Shown here piece by piece: positions 47,868 through 61,276 of a stretch of DNA of 64,000 nt. Under the pieces are notes generated by a model. It searched no databases, was not told the origin of the DNA, and worked only from the letters and a program-made list of their open reading frames with translations. The translations under genes were made by a program, and so were the position numbers. The DNA is from Gordius sp. MW1 (taxonomy: Eukaryota > Nematomorpha > Gordioida > Gordea > Gordiidae): the NCBI GenBank assembly GCA_964036665.1, contig OZ038531.1, forward strand, positions 4,588,001 to 4,652,000, written 5' to 3'. Each line of letters starts with the position of its first letter. Position 1 is the stretch's first letter.

Positions 47868-50092
47868 TTAGGGCTCACACAATTTTAATTGCTCAGTGTG
47901 TCTTATTTCATTATTATCACTTTGTTTATCTTTAATTTTAAAAATTTTAGAACCGACCTGTTGTACAATCTCACCCAAAAGCCATTTAGGTTTACCCAAA
48001 TAGTTTCTATACCACACTTTTTGGTTAAGCTGAAACTTTGGTTTACCTACCATTGGCAATTGTTGATAATCATCAACATTTAAAAAATCTGGTGGGTATC
48101 TTAATTTACGATTTAAAAATTCGGAGCTAACCGCAGGACGATCAGGATATCTTGGAGACATGTTATGATATAGTTTATATAACCATGTTCCTTCCTTCGT
48201 CACTTTAGCCAAATTTAACCATTTCTTTACGATTCCTACATACCTTTCTACCTGCCCATTTGAGCTAGGATGATATGGGGGAGTTAACAAATGATTTATT
48301 TTATATTTTAAACAGAATTGTTTAAATTCTACGCTTACGAAAGCTTTGCCATTATCAGTAACGATAATTTCAGGAAAACCATAAGCGCCTATTAATTCTT
48401 GCAAAATATTTATAGTTACTTTACTCGTTATTTGAGAAACGTTTTTAAATTCCGTCCACCCTGAAAAGGCGTCAACGATCAAAATAAAACGCTTTTTATC
48501 AAATTCGAAAAAGTCTATATGAATACGACTCCACGGTCCTTTTGGACGTGGCCAAGTCGCGCCTTTATCTTTTCGCGGCATAGCTGCGTTAACTTTACAC
48601 AATTCGCAAAGCCTAACCAAAGCATTAATATCCTTTGTAATTTTAGGCCACCATACGTAATCTCGTGCAATTTGTTTCATTTTAACGATTCCAAAATGGC
48701 TTGCATGCAACAGTTCTAATACTTGTTTCCTAAGCCCAATTGGTATGACCAATTTTCCTTGTCTTTTAATTGCACCTTCGTCAACATAAAGTTCATTAAA
48801 CACGTGCTTAAAAGGTATAGGAATTTGTGCGAATTCGTCCGATCCTGACAAAATACTTTTAATTAAACTTAAATCGGGATCGTCGTTAACGGATTCTACT
48901 ATTTGTTTAAAATCGATTATGTTTATACTATTAACTACATGTCCACCAACAATATCGCAACTCAAAGATGTATCCATAACCTCCGTTGTGTCTGCGCCCA
49001 AACGCGACATTACGTCGGCCAAATGGTTTTCATCTCCTTTACGATATTTTAAGGTTAAAGTGAAATTACCTAAAGTTAATAGCCATCTTTGCAACCTGGG
49101 TGACATTAAAAAATCGGTGTTAGTTTTCATAAACAAAGAGACCAATGGTTTGTGATCTGTATAAACGATGAACGATTTTCCGATTAAATATTCTCTACAT
49201 CGTTTCAGGCCATAAACCATTGCTAACGCCTCTTTCTCTATTACCGAATAATTTAATTCAGGTTTAGTTAATTTACGGGAAAAATAAATTACAGGGTGTT
49301 CTACGCTGCCTTCTAATTGGCATAATGCGCCACCAATTCCCTGATTAGATGCATCAACCCTTAAAACGTTTTCGCCGTCCGGATCAAAACATTTTAATAT
49401 AGGTTGTTTTAAAAGAACTTGTTTTAAATAATTATAACATGCTTCATGCTCATCAGTCCAATTATATATGCTATTTACGCCAGTTAAATCATACAATGGG
49501 GCTGCATATTTACTATAATCACTGATAAACCTGTTATAATAAGTCATTAATCCCAAAAATGACGACAGTTCTTTTTTATTAAGAGGTATTCTTGCATTTT
49601 GGATAGCATATATCTTAGTAAGATTTGGTCTAACACAACCGTCTCCTAATATATACCCTAAATACATAACCTTTTCTACAGCAAATACGCATTTCTTTTC
49701 AGCAATACGTAACCCTTTTGCTTTAATTAATTTTAACACAGCTATTAGACGCTTGTCATGTTCGTCCCTAGTGGAACCAGTGATCAAGATATCGTCCAAA
49801 TAAAAATTTATGCCTTCTAAATTCAAAAAAATTGAGGCCATTGTTCTTTGAAAAATTGCCGCCGACACACTTAGACCGAAAGGTAAACGTTTAAAAGCAA
49901 ATAAACCCTTTTCGGTATTAATGGTCAATAGTTTAGCGGATTTACTAGTTACGCGCAATTGCAGATAGGCATTAGCCAAATCAATTTTTGAAAAAAATTT
50001 TGCGCCTTTTAAATTTGCTAACACCATTTCAATTCTGGGGAGGGGATATTTTACATCCACAACACATTTATTGATTGTTATTCGGTAATCCG
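47868..50092 (-). pseudogene. Ty3/gypsy pol segment 1: RT, RNase H, integrase
   Basis: The longest of the three. Order on the minus strand: reverse transcriptase (FYLDDILITG active-site box, LPFGLSVSA), RNase H (YTDHKPLVSLF), integrase zinc-binding (H...C..C) and catalytic core (TDNGKAFVS, PPYHPSSNGQVERYV), then a short C-terminal tail. Domain order RT-RH-IN defines Ty3/gypsy. It reads through its length but is only part of an element. Confidence 0.92.
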
Positions 50093-51511
50093 CACTCGAA
50101 ATTAGTACACAGATGTTATGCTAATGCGGGTAAGATCAAAAGGGGTATCCGACCTAAATAAGATACGAACTTGCACTTAATGTATCTAGATAGAAGGGGG
50201 GAGGGGGGTATGAGATACGCAAGTTTACAACTCTTGTGAATATAAGTACGGAGAGGGGGTGATCGATTATCAACGCGTGTGTATTGTATAGCAGCGCAGT
50301 GGAGGGTGGGGGGATTTGTATAGGAGGTAGTATATGATAATTTCTATAGGGGAGGACACAACACCTTCCCCTTTACAAAGAAAAATATCTGTTGTAGTCT
50401 GGAAAGTGATTTTGTTGATACTGGACGTTGAAAAGTGGTATGGTTTGATACTGGATGTGGGATGGTTGACAGATTATATGTGACCATCCCTTGGTTTAGA
50501 TTGAGAGGAACGTTTTCACTAGGCAACGCATAGATAAGATACTAATAGATCTGTGGGCTAAAGTTTTGATTTCTAGATGTTTTACTATAAGGCTGAGGCA
50601 TAGTTTATGTTGAGATTTTTTTTTTTGTATATTTTTCTGACTTCGTGTCGGAATTTTATAGATTTAATGTTTTCTTCAAATCATTGGGATTGGTTTATAA
50701 ATATTTTAATAATGTATATGGTTTTGAAGAATAGGGCCAGGGGTAGAGATATATGTAGACAAATAATTGCTATAATGAAATTAAAGGGTTTTTATCAACC
50801 AGGTTTTGGTTTTGGGGTTACAATATTCAAATATATAATTATAGCAAAAATATGATCTGCCGAAAATGTTAGACAACTAAACACTATTCAGGATTTTCTG
50901 ATTTTGGGAATTGGATATTTTTTATGTTTTTGTGTATTATCCAATTACTATTCTTGCGATTGTTGATTTAAATTTGTTTATTCAATCAGAGCAGCCTGGT
51001 GTGCTAGCTGTAAAGGTGAGGTGGGAAATTTCAGTTTTGGAAGGTTTTGAGAGTAAGGATGTGCCAAAGTGGGGTTTGGGGACGTTAGTTCTAAAGATTA
51101 CATCGATCTGTGATTCATATGCAGGGATAGGTCGTTCTTGGCAACGAGGTTTCTTGATTCGAGCTGACTTCAAAAATAATAGGGGGGGGGGTCTTTTTTT
51201 TTTATTGGTAGAATTTTTTCATATGTTTGGAGGTGACAGGCCAAGATATTGTTATTGTTTCATTTTCATCGCCAAAATTCATATTGTATTCGTTGTCATA
51301 ATGTGAGGTATTGAACGATCTGATTTACAATTTAGTAATGGCTTGGCAATCTTGGTTGAGGAGCGCACTCGCAATCGTCACGTGATTTGAATTTTGTTAA
51401 GTTTTTTCGAAAAGGTAGGAGTCTCGATGTACCAAATACAAAGTTAAAATAATAATTAAAATAGTACCCATACAATCTCAATTGTTCGTGTGCCTTTAAC
51501 ATACATACGTA

Positions 51512-52003
51512 TTAGGGCTCACACAATTTTAATTGCTCCGTGTGTCTTATTTCATTATTATCACTTTGTTTATCTTTAATTTTAAAAATTTTAGAACCGA
51601 CCTGTTGTACAATCTCACCCAAAAGCCATTTAGGTTTACCCACATAGTTTCTATACCACACCTTTTGGTTAAGCTGAAACTTTGGTTTACCTACCATTGG
51701 CAATTGTTGATAATCATCAACATTTAAAAAATCTGGTGGGTATCTTAATTTACGATTTAAAAATTCGTAGCTAACCGCAGGACGATCAGGATATCTTGGA
51801 GACATGTTATGATATAGTTTATATAACCATGTTCCTTCCTTCGTCACTTTAGCCAAATTTAACCATTTCTTTACGATTCCTACATACCTTTCTACCTGCC
51901 CATTTGAGCTAGGATGATATGGGGGAGTTAACAAATGATTTATTTTATATTTTAAACAGAATTGTTTAAATTCTACGCTTACGAAAGCTTTGCCATTATC
52001 AGC
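51512..52003 (-). pseudogene. Ty3/gypsy pol segment 2: integrase C-terminal part
   Basis: Nearly identical to the end of segment 1 (PPYHPSSNGQVERYV and the C-terminal tail). A fossil piece. Confidence 0.9.
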
Positions 52004-53576
52004 CACTTTTGTATATTACAAGTGAAAACTTTTGTATATTACAAGTGAAATGATGATGGTTCTAATATATCGCGTAAAAAGCAATGGGGACTACTCAAAT
52101 CTATATCGAAATTAGTACACAGATGTTATGCTAATGCGGGTAAGATCAAAAGGGGTATCCGACCTAAATAAGATACGAACTTGCAATTAAAGTATCTAGA
52201 TAGAAGGGGGGAGGGGGGTATGAGATACGCAAGTTTACAACTCTTGTGAATATAAGTACGGAGAGGGGGTGATCGATTATCAACGCGTGTGTATTGTATA
52301 GCAGCGCAGTGGGGGGTGGGGGGATTTGTATAGGAAGTTAGTATATGATAATTTCTATAGGGGGAGATGTTTGTATATGATAATTTCTATAGGGGGAGAT
52401 GTTTGTATATGATAATTTCTATAGGGGAGGACACAACACCTTCCCCTTTACAAAGAAAAATATCTGTTGTAGTCTGGAAAGTGATTTTGTTTAATACTGG
52501 ACGTTGAAAAGTGGTATGGTTTGATACTGGATGTGGGATGGTTGACAGATTATATGTGACCATCCCTTGGTTTTAGATTGAGAGGAACGTTTTCACTAGG
52601 CAACGCATAGATAAGATACTAATAGATCTGTGGGCTAAAGTTTTGATTTCTAGATGTTTTACTTTAAGGCTGAGGCATAGTTTATGTTGAGATTTTTTTT
52701 GTATATTTTTCTGACTTCGTGTCTGAATTTTATAGATTTAATGTTTTCTTCAAATCATTGGGATTGGTTTATAAATATTTTAATAATGTATATGGTTTTG
52801 AAGAATAGGGCCAGGGGTAGAGATATATGTAGACAAATAATTGCTATAATGAAATTAAAGGGTTTTTATCAACTAGGTTTTTGTTTTGGGGTTACAATAT
52901 TCAAATATATAATTATAGCAAAAATATGATCTGCCGAAAATGTTAGACAACTAAACACTATTCAGGATTTTCTGATTTTGGGAATTGGATATTTTTTATG
53001 TTTTTGTGTATTATCTTCTTGCGATTGTTGATTTAAATTTGTTTATTCAATCAGAGCAGCCTGGTGTGCTAGCTGTAAAGGTGAGGTGGAAAATTTCAGT
53101 TTGGAAGGTTTTGAGAGGAAGGATGTGCCAAAGTGGGGTTTGGGGACGTTAGTTCTAAGGATTACATCGATCTGTGATACATATGCAAGGATAGGTCGTT
53201 CTTGGCAACGAGGTTTCTTGATTCGAGCTGACTTCAAAAATAATAGGGGGGGGGGGTCTTTTTTTTTTATTGGTAGAATTTTTTCATATGTTCGGAGGTG
53301 AAGAGCCAAGATATTGTCATTGTTTCCTTTTCATCGCCAAAATTCATATTGTATTCGTTGTCATAATGTGAGGTATTGAACGATCTGATTTACAATTTAG
53401 TAATGGCTTGGCAATCTTGGTTGAGGAGCGCACTCGCAATCGTCACGTGATTTGAATTTTGTCAAGTTTTTTCGAAAAGGTAGGAGTTTCGATGTACCAA
53501 ATACAAAGTTAAAATAATAATTAAAATAGTACCCATACAATCTCAATTGTTCGTGTGCCTTTAACATACATACGTA

Positions 53577-54879
53577 TTAGGGCTCACACAATTTTAATTG
53601 CTCAGTGTGTCTTATTTCATTATTATCACTTTGTTTATCTTTAATTTTAAAAATTTTAGAACCGACCTGTTGTACAATCTCACCCAAAAGCCATTTAGGT
53701 TTACCCAAATAGTTTCTATACCACACCTTTTGGTTAAGCTGAAACTTTGGTCTACCTACCATTGGCAATTGTTGATAATCATCAACATTTAAAAAATCTG
53801 GCGGGTATCTTAATTTACGATTTAAAAATTCGTAGCTAACCGCAGGACGATCAGGATATCTTGGAGACATGTTATGATATAGTTTATATAACCATGTTCC
53901 TTCCTTCGTCACTTTAGCCAAATTTAACCATTTCTTTACGATTCCTACATACCTTTCTACCTGCCCATTTGAGCTAGGATGATATGGGGGAGTTAACAAA
54001 TGATTTATTTTATATTTTAAACAGAATTGTTTAAATTCTACGCTTACGAAAGCTTTGCCATTATCAGTAACGATAATTTCAGGAAAACCATAAGCGCCTA
54101 TTAATTCTTGCAAAATATTTATAGTTACTTTACTCGTTATTTGAGAAACGTTTTTAAATTCCGTCCACCCTGAAAAGGCGTCAACGATCAAAATAAAACG
54201 CTTTTTATCAAATTCGAAAAAGTCTATATGAATACGACTCCACGGTCCTTTTGGACGTGGCCAAGTCGCGCCTTTATCTTTTCGCGGCATAGCTGCGTTA
54301 ACTTTACACAATTCGCAAAGCCTAACCAAAGCATTAATATCCTTTGTAATTTTAGGCCACCATACGTAATCTCGTGCAATTTGTTTCATTTTAACGATTC
54401 CAAAATGGCTTGCATGCAACAGTTCTAATACTTGTTTCCTAAGCCCAATTGGTATGACCAATTTTCCTTGTCTTTTAATCGCACCTTCGTCAACATAAAG
54501 CTCATTAAACACGTGCTTAAAAGGTATAGGAATTTGTGCGAATTCGTCCGATCCTGACAAAATACTTTTAATTAAACTTAAATCGGGATCGTCGTTAACG
54601 GATTCTACTATTTGTTTAAAATCGATTATGTTTATACTATTAACTACATGTCCACCAACAATATCGCAACTCAAAGATGTATCCATAACCTCCGTTGTGT
54701 CTGCGCCCAAACGCGACATTACGTCGGCCAAATGGTTTTCATCTCCTTTACGATATTTTAAGGTTAAAGTGAAATTACCTAAAGTTAATAGCCATCTTTG
54801 CAACCTGGGTGACATTAAAAAATCGGTGTTAGTTTTCATAAACAAAGAGACCAATGGTTTGTGATCTGTATAAACGATG
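53577..54879 (-). pseudogene. Ty3/gypsy pol segment 3: RNase H end and integrase
   Basis: Nearly identical to the second half of segment 1, from YTDHKPLVSLF to the tail. Its upstream edge at 54879 meets the P-element 5' leader, 57 bp before the transposase ATG. Confidence 0.9.
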
Positions 54880-54935
54880 TAGAGAAGCACATGTCATTGC
54901 CGACATGTTGCCAACATAAGGTACCTATTTAAATA

Positions 54936-57900
54936 ATGCGGTATTGTGCAATATGTAAGTCTAAAGGCAAAGGAGTGTCTTTACACAGGTAAATAAATTG
55001 TTTTTTTTAAATTTATTTTTAGGTACCCCAAAAATGAAAATATTTCAGTGAAATGGCTAAAATTAATGAAGCCTGAATTTCGTCTAAAAAAGCATTCAAG
55101 AATTTGCAGCAAACACTTTCAACCACAAGATTTCAACAAAAAAAGATTAAAAGAAAATATAGTACCATCTCTATTTTTAACCCCTATAAACATTCATCAA
55201 GAAAATATTCAATCCCCATTACATAATATCACAAACATAGACAAAGAATCAAATTATCCATCTACAAAGGTAAATAATATTTGTTTATACTCCTTCAATT
55301 ATTAATCAAACATTTTCCTTTAGTATAAGTAAAACAAATTTTAAGATGAACTTAAAACTAATTTTGATATTCTCTATATATGGGGTCGTGTCATAATAAT
55401 CTTGAATCATCTCTTTGGTTAGACTTTAAGGTTTTCAAATGCTCCAAATTTGTATTACAAATTTATCTTTACTAAATGCTGGAATAATTTATATTCCTTA
55501 ATGTTATGAATATGCAACTAATCACTGAATATAGAAGAAGCTTGGCTTTTTACAATTATATTTGAATAACATTGGAATATTATATCATTTATATATTGTC
55601 CTAGCCTTATTCCTTTATGTGTCACAAAAAGAATTGTTGATTACAACATGGCTATAATATGAATAAACGTCCTTCTTTAGGGAAGACGTTCCCACTAATA
55701 GCACATGTCCTCCACTACCTTAATATTAATTGACATCATTTTAGAAACTTCTTGTTTTATTCCCATTGTCTCTTAATGCTTAGGGACATTTGGGAAGAAT
55801 CTTTTAAGTTTTTTATGGTTTTTTTTTAAAATTAACACAAGGTCTCCTCCAAGCAAAATTTCCAATAGCTTTTTACTCAGTCAATCAATTGCAATTGCCA
55901 AATCAAATTATTTTTTTGCGATGGACTTAGTGCCCATCCTCAAATAAGATGATAATCTAGATATTGGTTAAATTTTTTTTGCCTTTATGCATTTTTTTCA
56001 ATGTTATTAAATTATTAACATTTCTTAATGCCTAATTACAATAAACTTTTTAATATTAATAGAAAACATAGTTAGTAGGTTCAAGCCTCGTTTATATCCA
56101 TATTTAATTTTGAAAATATACTTTAGTAACATTGTTATATAACTCAAACAGTCATCAACTCCTAAAAACATTTATCAAGAAAACAACGAGCCATCACACA
56201 TTCATCAAAAAAATGCAGAGCCATCTGAGATTTCATTGACTGTAATTTTTATATTTCAATATGAATTACCTAAATCAGTCATCAGCTTCTAGTTTAGACA
56301 TTCATCAAGGAAATATTGAGCCATCCCAGAATTCAGCATTAATTGATATAACAACATTATGCAAAACTTTGAATACAAGTAAATATAATTTATAAATTTT
56401 AATATTTAATTTAGTAAAAAAGGATCATTCATATGCTATTAATACTCTAAAAGAAAAAAAGAAAGAAAATCTCATAAAGCATTTAAAAAAAACTGTCAAA
56501 AATTTAAGAAGTAAAAATTATCGCCAAATTCAGAAACTCAAGACCCTAAAAGACCTGGCTGCTCATCTTGATAAAAAATCCTTAATTCCAGGAGAGGGGG
56601 GTGATATTATTACAAACTATTTTGGTGATACTCCTCTCACTTCTATACTAAATACACACTTAAGCTCTGGAGGTGTTAATAATCCCTTCAACAAGGCTTA
56701 TTCTGATGAAATGAAAAGATTTGCAATAACCCTTCATTATTACTCACCCCAAGCCTACAACTTTATTCGGAGTGTAATATGTATGCCAACAGAGAGTACG
56801 ATTAGGAAATGGTGTGTCAATGAAAACATAAAACCAGGTACACTAACAATTTATATATCCTTTATGTGTATAATATATAAAAAAAAATTTTATAATCTAT
56901 ATTATTTATTTTAGGATTTTTAAAACAAGCTTTTTTCACAATTAAACAATTACAAAGAAAGCAAACAGGGCAGATATATATATCAATTACATTAGATGAG
57001 ATGGCCATCAGACGTCATCTCGATTACAAAAAAGGCTTTGAAGGGTATTAGTGACTTACTTTTTTTTAAATTAATTTATAGGTGTGTAGATGTGGGGCAA
57101 GGTATTCAATCAAATTTATTGCCAGAGGCCAAAAGTGCACTATTTATTATGGCAGTTGCCATTAATAGTCACTGGAAGATACCCCTTGGATATTTTCTTG
57201 TGGGTAGTGTCACTGCTGACCTACAAGCAACCCTTGTGTTAGATGCACTTCAGCTACTTAAAGAATGTGGAGTCATTTGCAAAAATTTAACTTGCGATGG
57301 TCTAGCAGCCAACAAGAGAATGGCAGAAAATCTGGGGGTATGCAATTTATTTAAACAATCTATTAGTATTATAAAATAAAACTAAGCCTTAAATGTAACT
57401 TGGTTTATATTTATTGTTTATATTTAAATAGATGGAAATGTCAATTATAATAAATTTTACCATTACATCTCAATCCTTAACATGTCAATTTTTAAGATAC
57501 ATTATCTGATTTTTTTGTAAAACTAAAATACATAAATAGGTATCTTTTGAGGTTGAATCCCTTCGCCCATATTTTACAAACCCCACATGCGTCACGGAAA
57601 AAATATATTTTATGTTTGATGCATGTCATATGCTCAAACTTGTCAAAAATTTATTTGAAAGGGTAGATTATCTTGTGAATTATGAGGGAAAGGTTGATTA
57701 ATATTTTTAATAATATAATGTATGTTTGATAGAGAATCGAATGGAAATACATTGTTAGGTTGTATGATTTGCAACAACATGAAGGTCTGAGGGCAGCAAA
57801 CAAGCTTACCAAAGAACACGTCTATTTTCATAATCAAAGAATGAAGGTTTATTATTATATCATTTATATGCAATTATTAAAGGTGAAATTAGCGGCTCAG

Positions 57901-59108
57901 CTGTTTTCGGAATCTGTCGCAAATGCTATGGATTTTGCGAGGCATATAGATCCTCTCTTGTTTAAGGATTGCCAGGCGACTATCGAGTTTATTCATATAA
58001 TGAATCAGTATGTTTACTAGTTTGTTACTAAGTTATCTTTAAGATTGTTTGATACACTAAATTCACGGAATGCTCTACATAAAGGGAATAAAAAACCTAT
58101 ATACAAGGATTCTTTAGCTAACCTTAATGAATTCTATGATAATTGTGCAAAATATTTTCGAACTTTGTGCCTTCCAGATGGAATGCCAGTTATTCAATCA
58201 AATAAAAAAATAGGTATATTAGGAATGTTAATAGATATGCAAGCAATTCAAATGCTTGCACATGATCTCTTGATCGAGACCAAACCTCCTTTAAAGTAAA
58301 TATATTATAAATATTTATTATTTATATAATATCTAGATTTTTATTAACCTATAAACTTTCCCAGGATCACCTGGAAAGTTTTTTTGGGTTACTCAGGGCC
58401 CGAGGTTGCCACAACAACAATCCTTCGGCAATGCAATTGCGTCACTCTTTGAATAAAATTTTTTTATCAAAAATCTATTATCCATTTTCTGGAAACTGCT
58501 CGCCACAAGATTCTACTTGTATTGCAGATGAAAATTTCATAGACATTAATGAAGAGTTTACTGAAACAGAAGACGAGGCCAATATAAATATTAATTTAAT
58601 TTCTCCCTATATTTCATGTATTTCTTCATACATTGGCGGATACATTGTGAGGCAAATGATTTTGCGCAAAAAAGTAACATGTAAGATTTGTATAAATTCT
58701 TTAATTAGTTGTCAACCATTTTCATCTTCAAACTATTTATTGATTAATTTAAAAAACAAAGGTGGATTAGTTGTCCCGTCTACTGATGTTGTAAATATCT
58801 GCAAAAAAACTGAGACAGTTTTTAGAATTTTAAAACATAAAAATAAACTTTTTTCTAAAAACATTTTATTTATAATTGAAATTAAGGTTTTTCATTCATT
58901 GATTGGGTCTAATATTTTTGCATCTTTAATTAATCATATTGTTGACCAAGAGTTAGGATCCTTAAATCATTTACAATTATTGGTTAAATTAATAATTAAT
59001 ATGTATAGCAAAATTTTACTTCATAATTTTTGCAATATTTCAAACCAAGAATTTAAAACTAATATTAGGCAGAAATTTAATAAAACTATTATTTTTAAAG
59101 GGCAATAA
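54936..59108 (+). CDS. THAP9/P-element transposase, apparently intact, about 12 exons
   Basis: Exons 54936-54988, 55023-55269, 56152-56241, 56279-56378, 56415-56837, 56915-57044, 57082-57337, 57540-57662, 57733-57846, 57883-58007, 58044-58295, 58337-59108. All phases agree: 894 codons (human THAP9 903). If 57847-57882 is kept (36 nt, in frame) it is 906. N-terminal THAP zinc finger: C4, C7, C46, H49 with P20, W29, F50 and the closing IVPSLF. Then a Ser/Gln linker with repeated IHQ-N-EPS, a Lys-rich coiled stretch, and the P-element catalytic core: ISITLDEMAIRR, AVAINSHWKIPLGYFLV, LTCDGLAANKRMAENLG, IYFMFDACHMLKLVKNL, TYKLSQDHLESFFGLLRARG, HNNNPSA, YIGGYIVR. Candidate acidic residues: D of LDEM, D of TCDG, E of QDHLE. 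Six introns are only 34-41 nt; removing the first is required, because reading through gives a stop. Confidence 0.93.
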
Positions 59109-59199
59109 TTTTTTTTGTTGACAACTAATTAATTTATTAATATAGTCTCACATGCGAAACTTTGATGATGCCCGGTATCGTAAAATTGTAACTTAATAT

Positions 59200-59205
59200 A
59201 ATAAA
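59200..59205 (+). promoter_or_regulatory. Probable poly(A) signal of the P transposase
   Basis: AATAAA (within AATAAATAAAA) 92 bp after the transposase stop, inside the element. Confidence 0.5.
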
Positions 59206-59489
59206 TAAAATATATTATAGATGGCGCTATTATGTTATTTCTCTTTATCATTCTAAAGTGTTACTTATTAATTATTTCTTTGAACTTTTTTTTGAAATTT
59301 TATTATAGGAGTATTTTTTCTTTGCCTAACATATATTTTTTTATTTACTAAAAGTTTTTGTTATGAAGTATTCAGTTAATTTTTAAATTTTAAAAAACGC
59401 GATAAAATATAACGCAATAGAACACGTTGAGTTCATAAACATAAATGTTAAGGTACTAATGGCGGCTTCTAAAGTTGCTCGCAAATTAT

Positions 59490-59525
59490 CAGCTGTTCGG
59501 CGGTCTATGTTATTCTTAGTCTATG
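59490..59525 (-). repeat. Right terminal inverted repeat of the P element
   Basis: Inverse of the left end, reading inward CATAGACTAAGAATAACATA, then GACCGCCGAACAGCTG. The inner continuation ATAATTT is shared with the small P-type element at 20510-21213. Confidence 0.95.
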
Positions 59526-59533
59526 GATAGTGT

Positions 59534-61073
59534 TGAATAAACATTTTTATATAATGCAATGATCAAAGGTCAAAAAAAAGAAACAAAATAGAGATGGCAA
59601 CAAAAATAGGGTGATTCATTAGCGCTGCATAGAAAAAATGTTTAATAAAAGAAAGGAGGCAGGGGCAATATAGTTAAATACTGATTTAGGAGGAGTCTAA
59701 TCATAATTTATATTATTTTACCCTATGATTTTATTATAATTTAAATAACAAGTACACACAGAAGTAATGTGGAACATTAAGCCCTGTCAGGCTATTAAAG
59801 CTTGAGTTGACACGAGGAAGGTCTAATAAATTTAAATAGTAACTTTGATGAATATAACAACGTTTGTGTTACGGAAAATTTTGAAGGAAGTAAAATGAAT
59901 TACTTTATTTTAAATTATAAAAATTAATTTAGCAAAATAATTTAAAACGGAGATGATATAGATGTTTGTGTAAAAAATGATATTTAATTGTATAAAAAGC
60001 CTCTATAATATTAGAAGTGTTTAATTTTTGGAAATGACTTTTAATATAATACATCTGATCCCATAAACATTATTCTAAACGATTGTTATGTCATAATTCA
60101 TTTTTTCAAACTCGTTTGTCCTGTCTTACATCATTATAAATTAATTTAAGTTCACGGTTTATGCCAATGCTCAACACAAACTTGTTTATGGACAAATTTT
60201 TAAGGAGATTCCGCATTAATCAAATTATACTTTGTAAAGGGATCATTATCTTTATTTGTTTTAAACGCTTTATATTTAAATCAGCTGAATGTCAACATCA
60301 AGATAATTCTTATGGGCCTCCAACATTTCGATGTGGCAAAAGTTAATACATTGATCAAATCAATTACCAATGTCATCCTTACCGAAATGCTGGTACAAGT
60401 GGCGACTTTGTCAGGCAGTTATTAAAAGCCATCAACACTCTCAAAATCTATTTTAAACCCTTGTGCCGTTTGGGATGTCAAAAACGAAATTTAAACCCCC
60501 CCCTTTGATCATAATCTATATCTAAACCATTTAGCATTATGAATTAGGAATCTAAAAGCTCGTCTTAGTCGAAGGCGGATCTATTATGAATGTTTTTTAT
60601 ATTAGCTTTCGACCCTTCGGCCTTAAAATAAACTCTATTTCCATGGAACATGTTAGCCTGCTGTTTTAGATCGGCTGTCTCTTTTTTACACTAATATATT
60701 TTTAATGTTGCGATCACGTCTTGGTCTCAAAAACCAAATCTCGTCTCGTCTCGAATGTCATTACTCGACCTAGAAATAGCTCGGTCCCCCCTCAACGATA
60801 AATCTCGACTTTAATATTTATACTTTCTGAACTTTTTATTTAAATTGCTATATAAATTCAAGAACAAAGAAATTAAAATAGCGTTTCATTTTCAACATTT
60901 TTATAAGCATGTCATTTAGCTGTGACCTTTAGTTAGCACTGGCGAGAATAAGTAGTGCATTTAGATAAATAATTTAAGACAAGAGTTTTAGCCCTCTAAC
61001 CAATATAATAATCATCACATTCTTAAAGAACTTATTGCGTCTATTAACAGAACTGAAAGGTACAAGTGGACAC
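59534..61073. other. AT-rich intergenic sequence beyond the P element
   Basis: Before the P insertion this was the DNA directly upstream of GAPVD1, so its original promoter may lie near 59534-59700. No clear core element and no exon recognised; a 61-codon open frame at 60161 has no recognisable features. Confidence 0.4.
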
Positions 61074-61276
61074 TGTTAGGGCGCGGAAATTTATTTAAAT
61101 ACGTTAGGAAAGGTTATAAAATAGTAAGAATGATAATCGTGTATACAGAACGACAATATACGCTAAAACCAAGTAACGGTAATATAATTGTCACTCGAGG
61201 TATTTCCAATAACATTCTACCATTCGGTAATTTATTTATCGCCCGAGGCACTTCGCACTCCAATTACCTCTCTACA
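61074..61276 (-). repeat. LTR (downstream copy) of the second gypsy element
   Basis: TGTTAGGGCGCGG ... TATCGCCCGAGGCACTTCGC ... CTCTACA. Direct repeat of 63109-63289. The 3' LTR relative to pol. Confidence 0.85.

Larger units (their letters stand above)
46333..54879 (-). mobile_element. Cluster of three incomplete Ty3/gypsy copies inside the P element
   Basis: Three head-to-tail units on the minus strand, each a pol segment followed by the same roughly 1.5-kb 3' region (46333-47867, 50095-51511, 52004-53576). The units are nearly identical, so the cluster is young. None is a complete element: gag and a recognisable 5' LTR are not seen. The shared 3' region is a candidate LTR, but its exact ends are not resolved. 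The block separates the left P terminus from the transposase start, leaving only about 105 bp of P sequence between. Confidence 0.85.
46284..59525. mobile_element. Complete P-superfamily DNA transposon, 13.2 kb including nested retroelements
   Basis: Ends CATAGACTAAGAATAACATA GACCGC in perfect 26-bp inverted repeat, extending to 36 bp with two mismatches (shared CAGCTG). Perfect 8-bp target duplication GATAGTGT at 46276-46283 and 59526-59533, the length typical of P elements. It holds the THAP9-like transposase gene (54936-59108) and a block of Ty3/gypsy material (46333-54879). Without that block the element is about 4.7 kb. It lies 65 bp upstream of the GAPVD1 start codon, in the expected promoter or 5' UTR. 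Confidence 0.95.

Noticed and set aside
57847-57882. Firm call of a 36-nt intron
   Set aside because: It has GT...AG and good length, but it is also open and in frame, so it may be coding; left as an alternative.
60161-60346. Small gene of 61 codons
   Set aside because: No recognisable motif, low-complexity composition and no splice partner with a matching domain.
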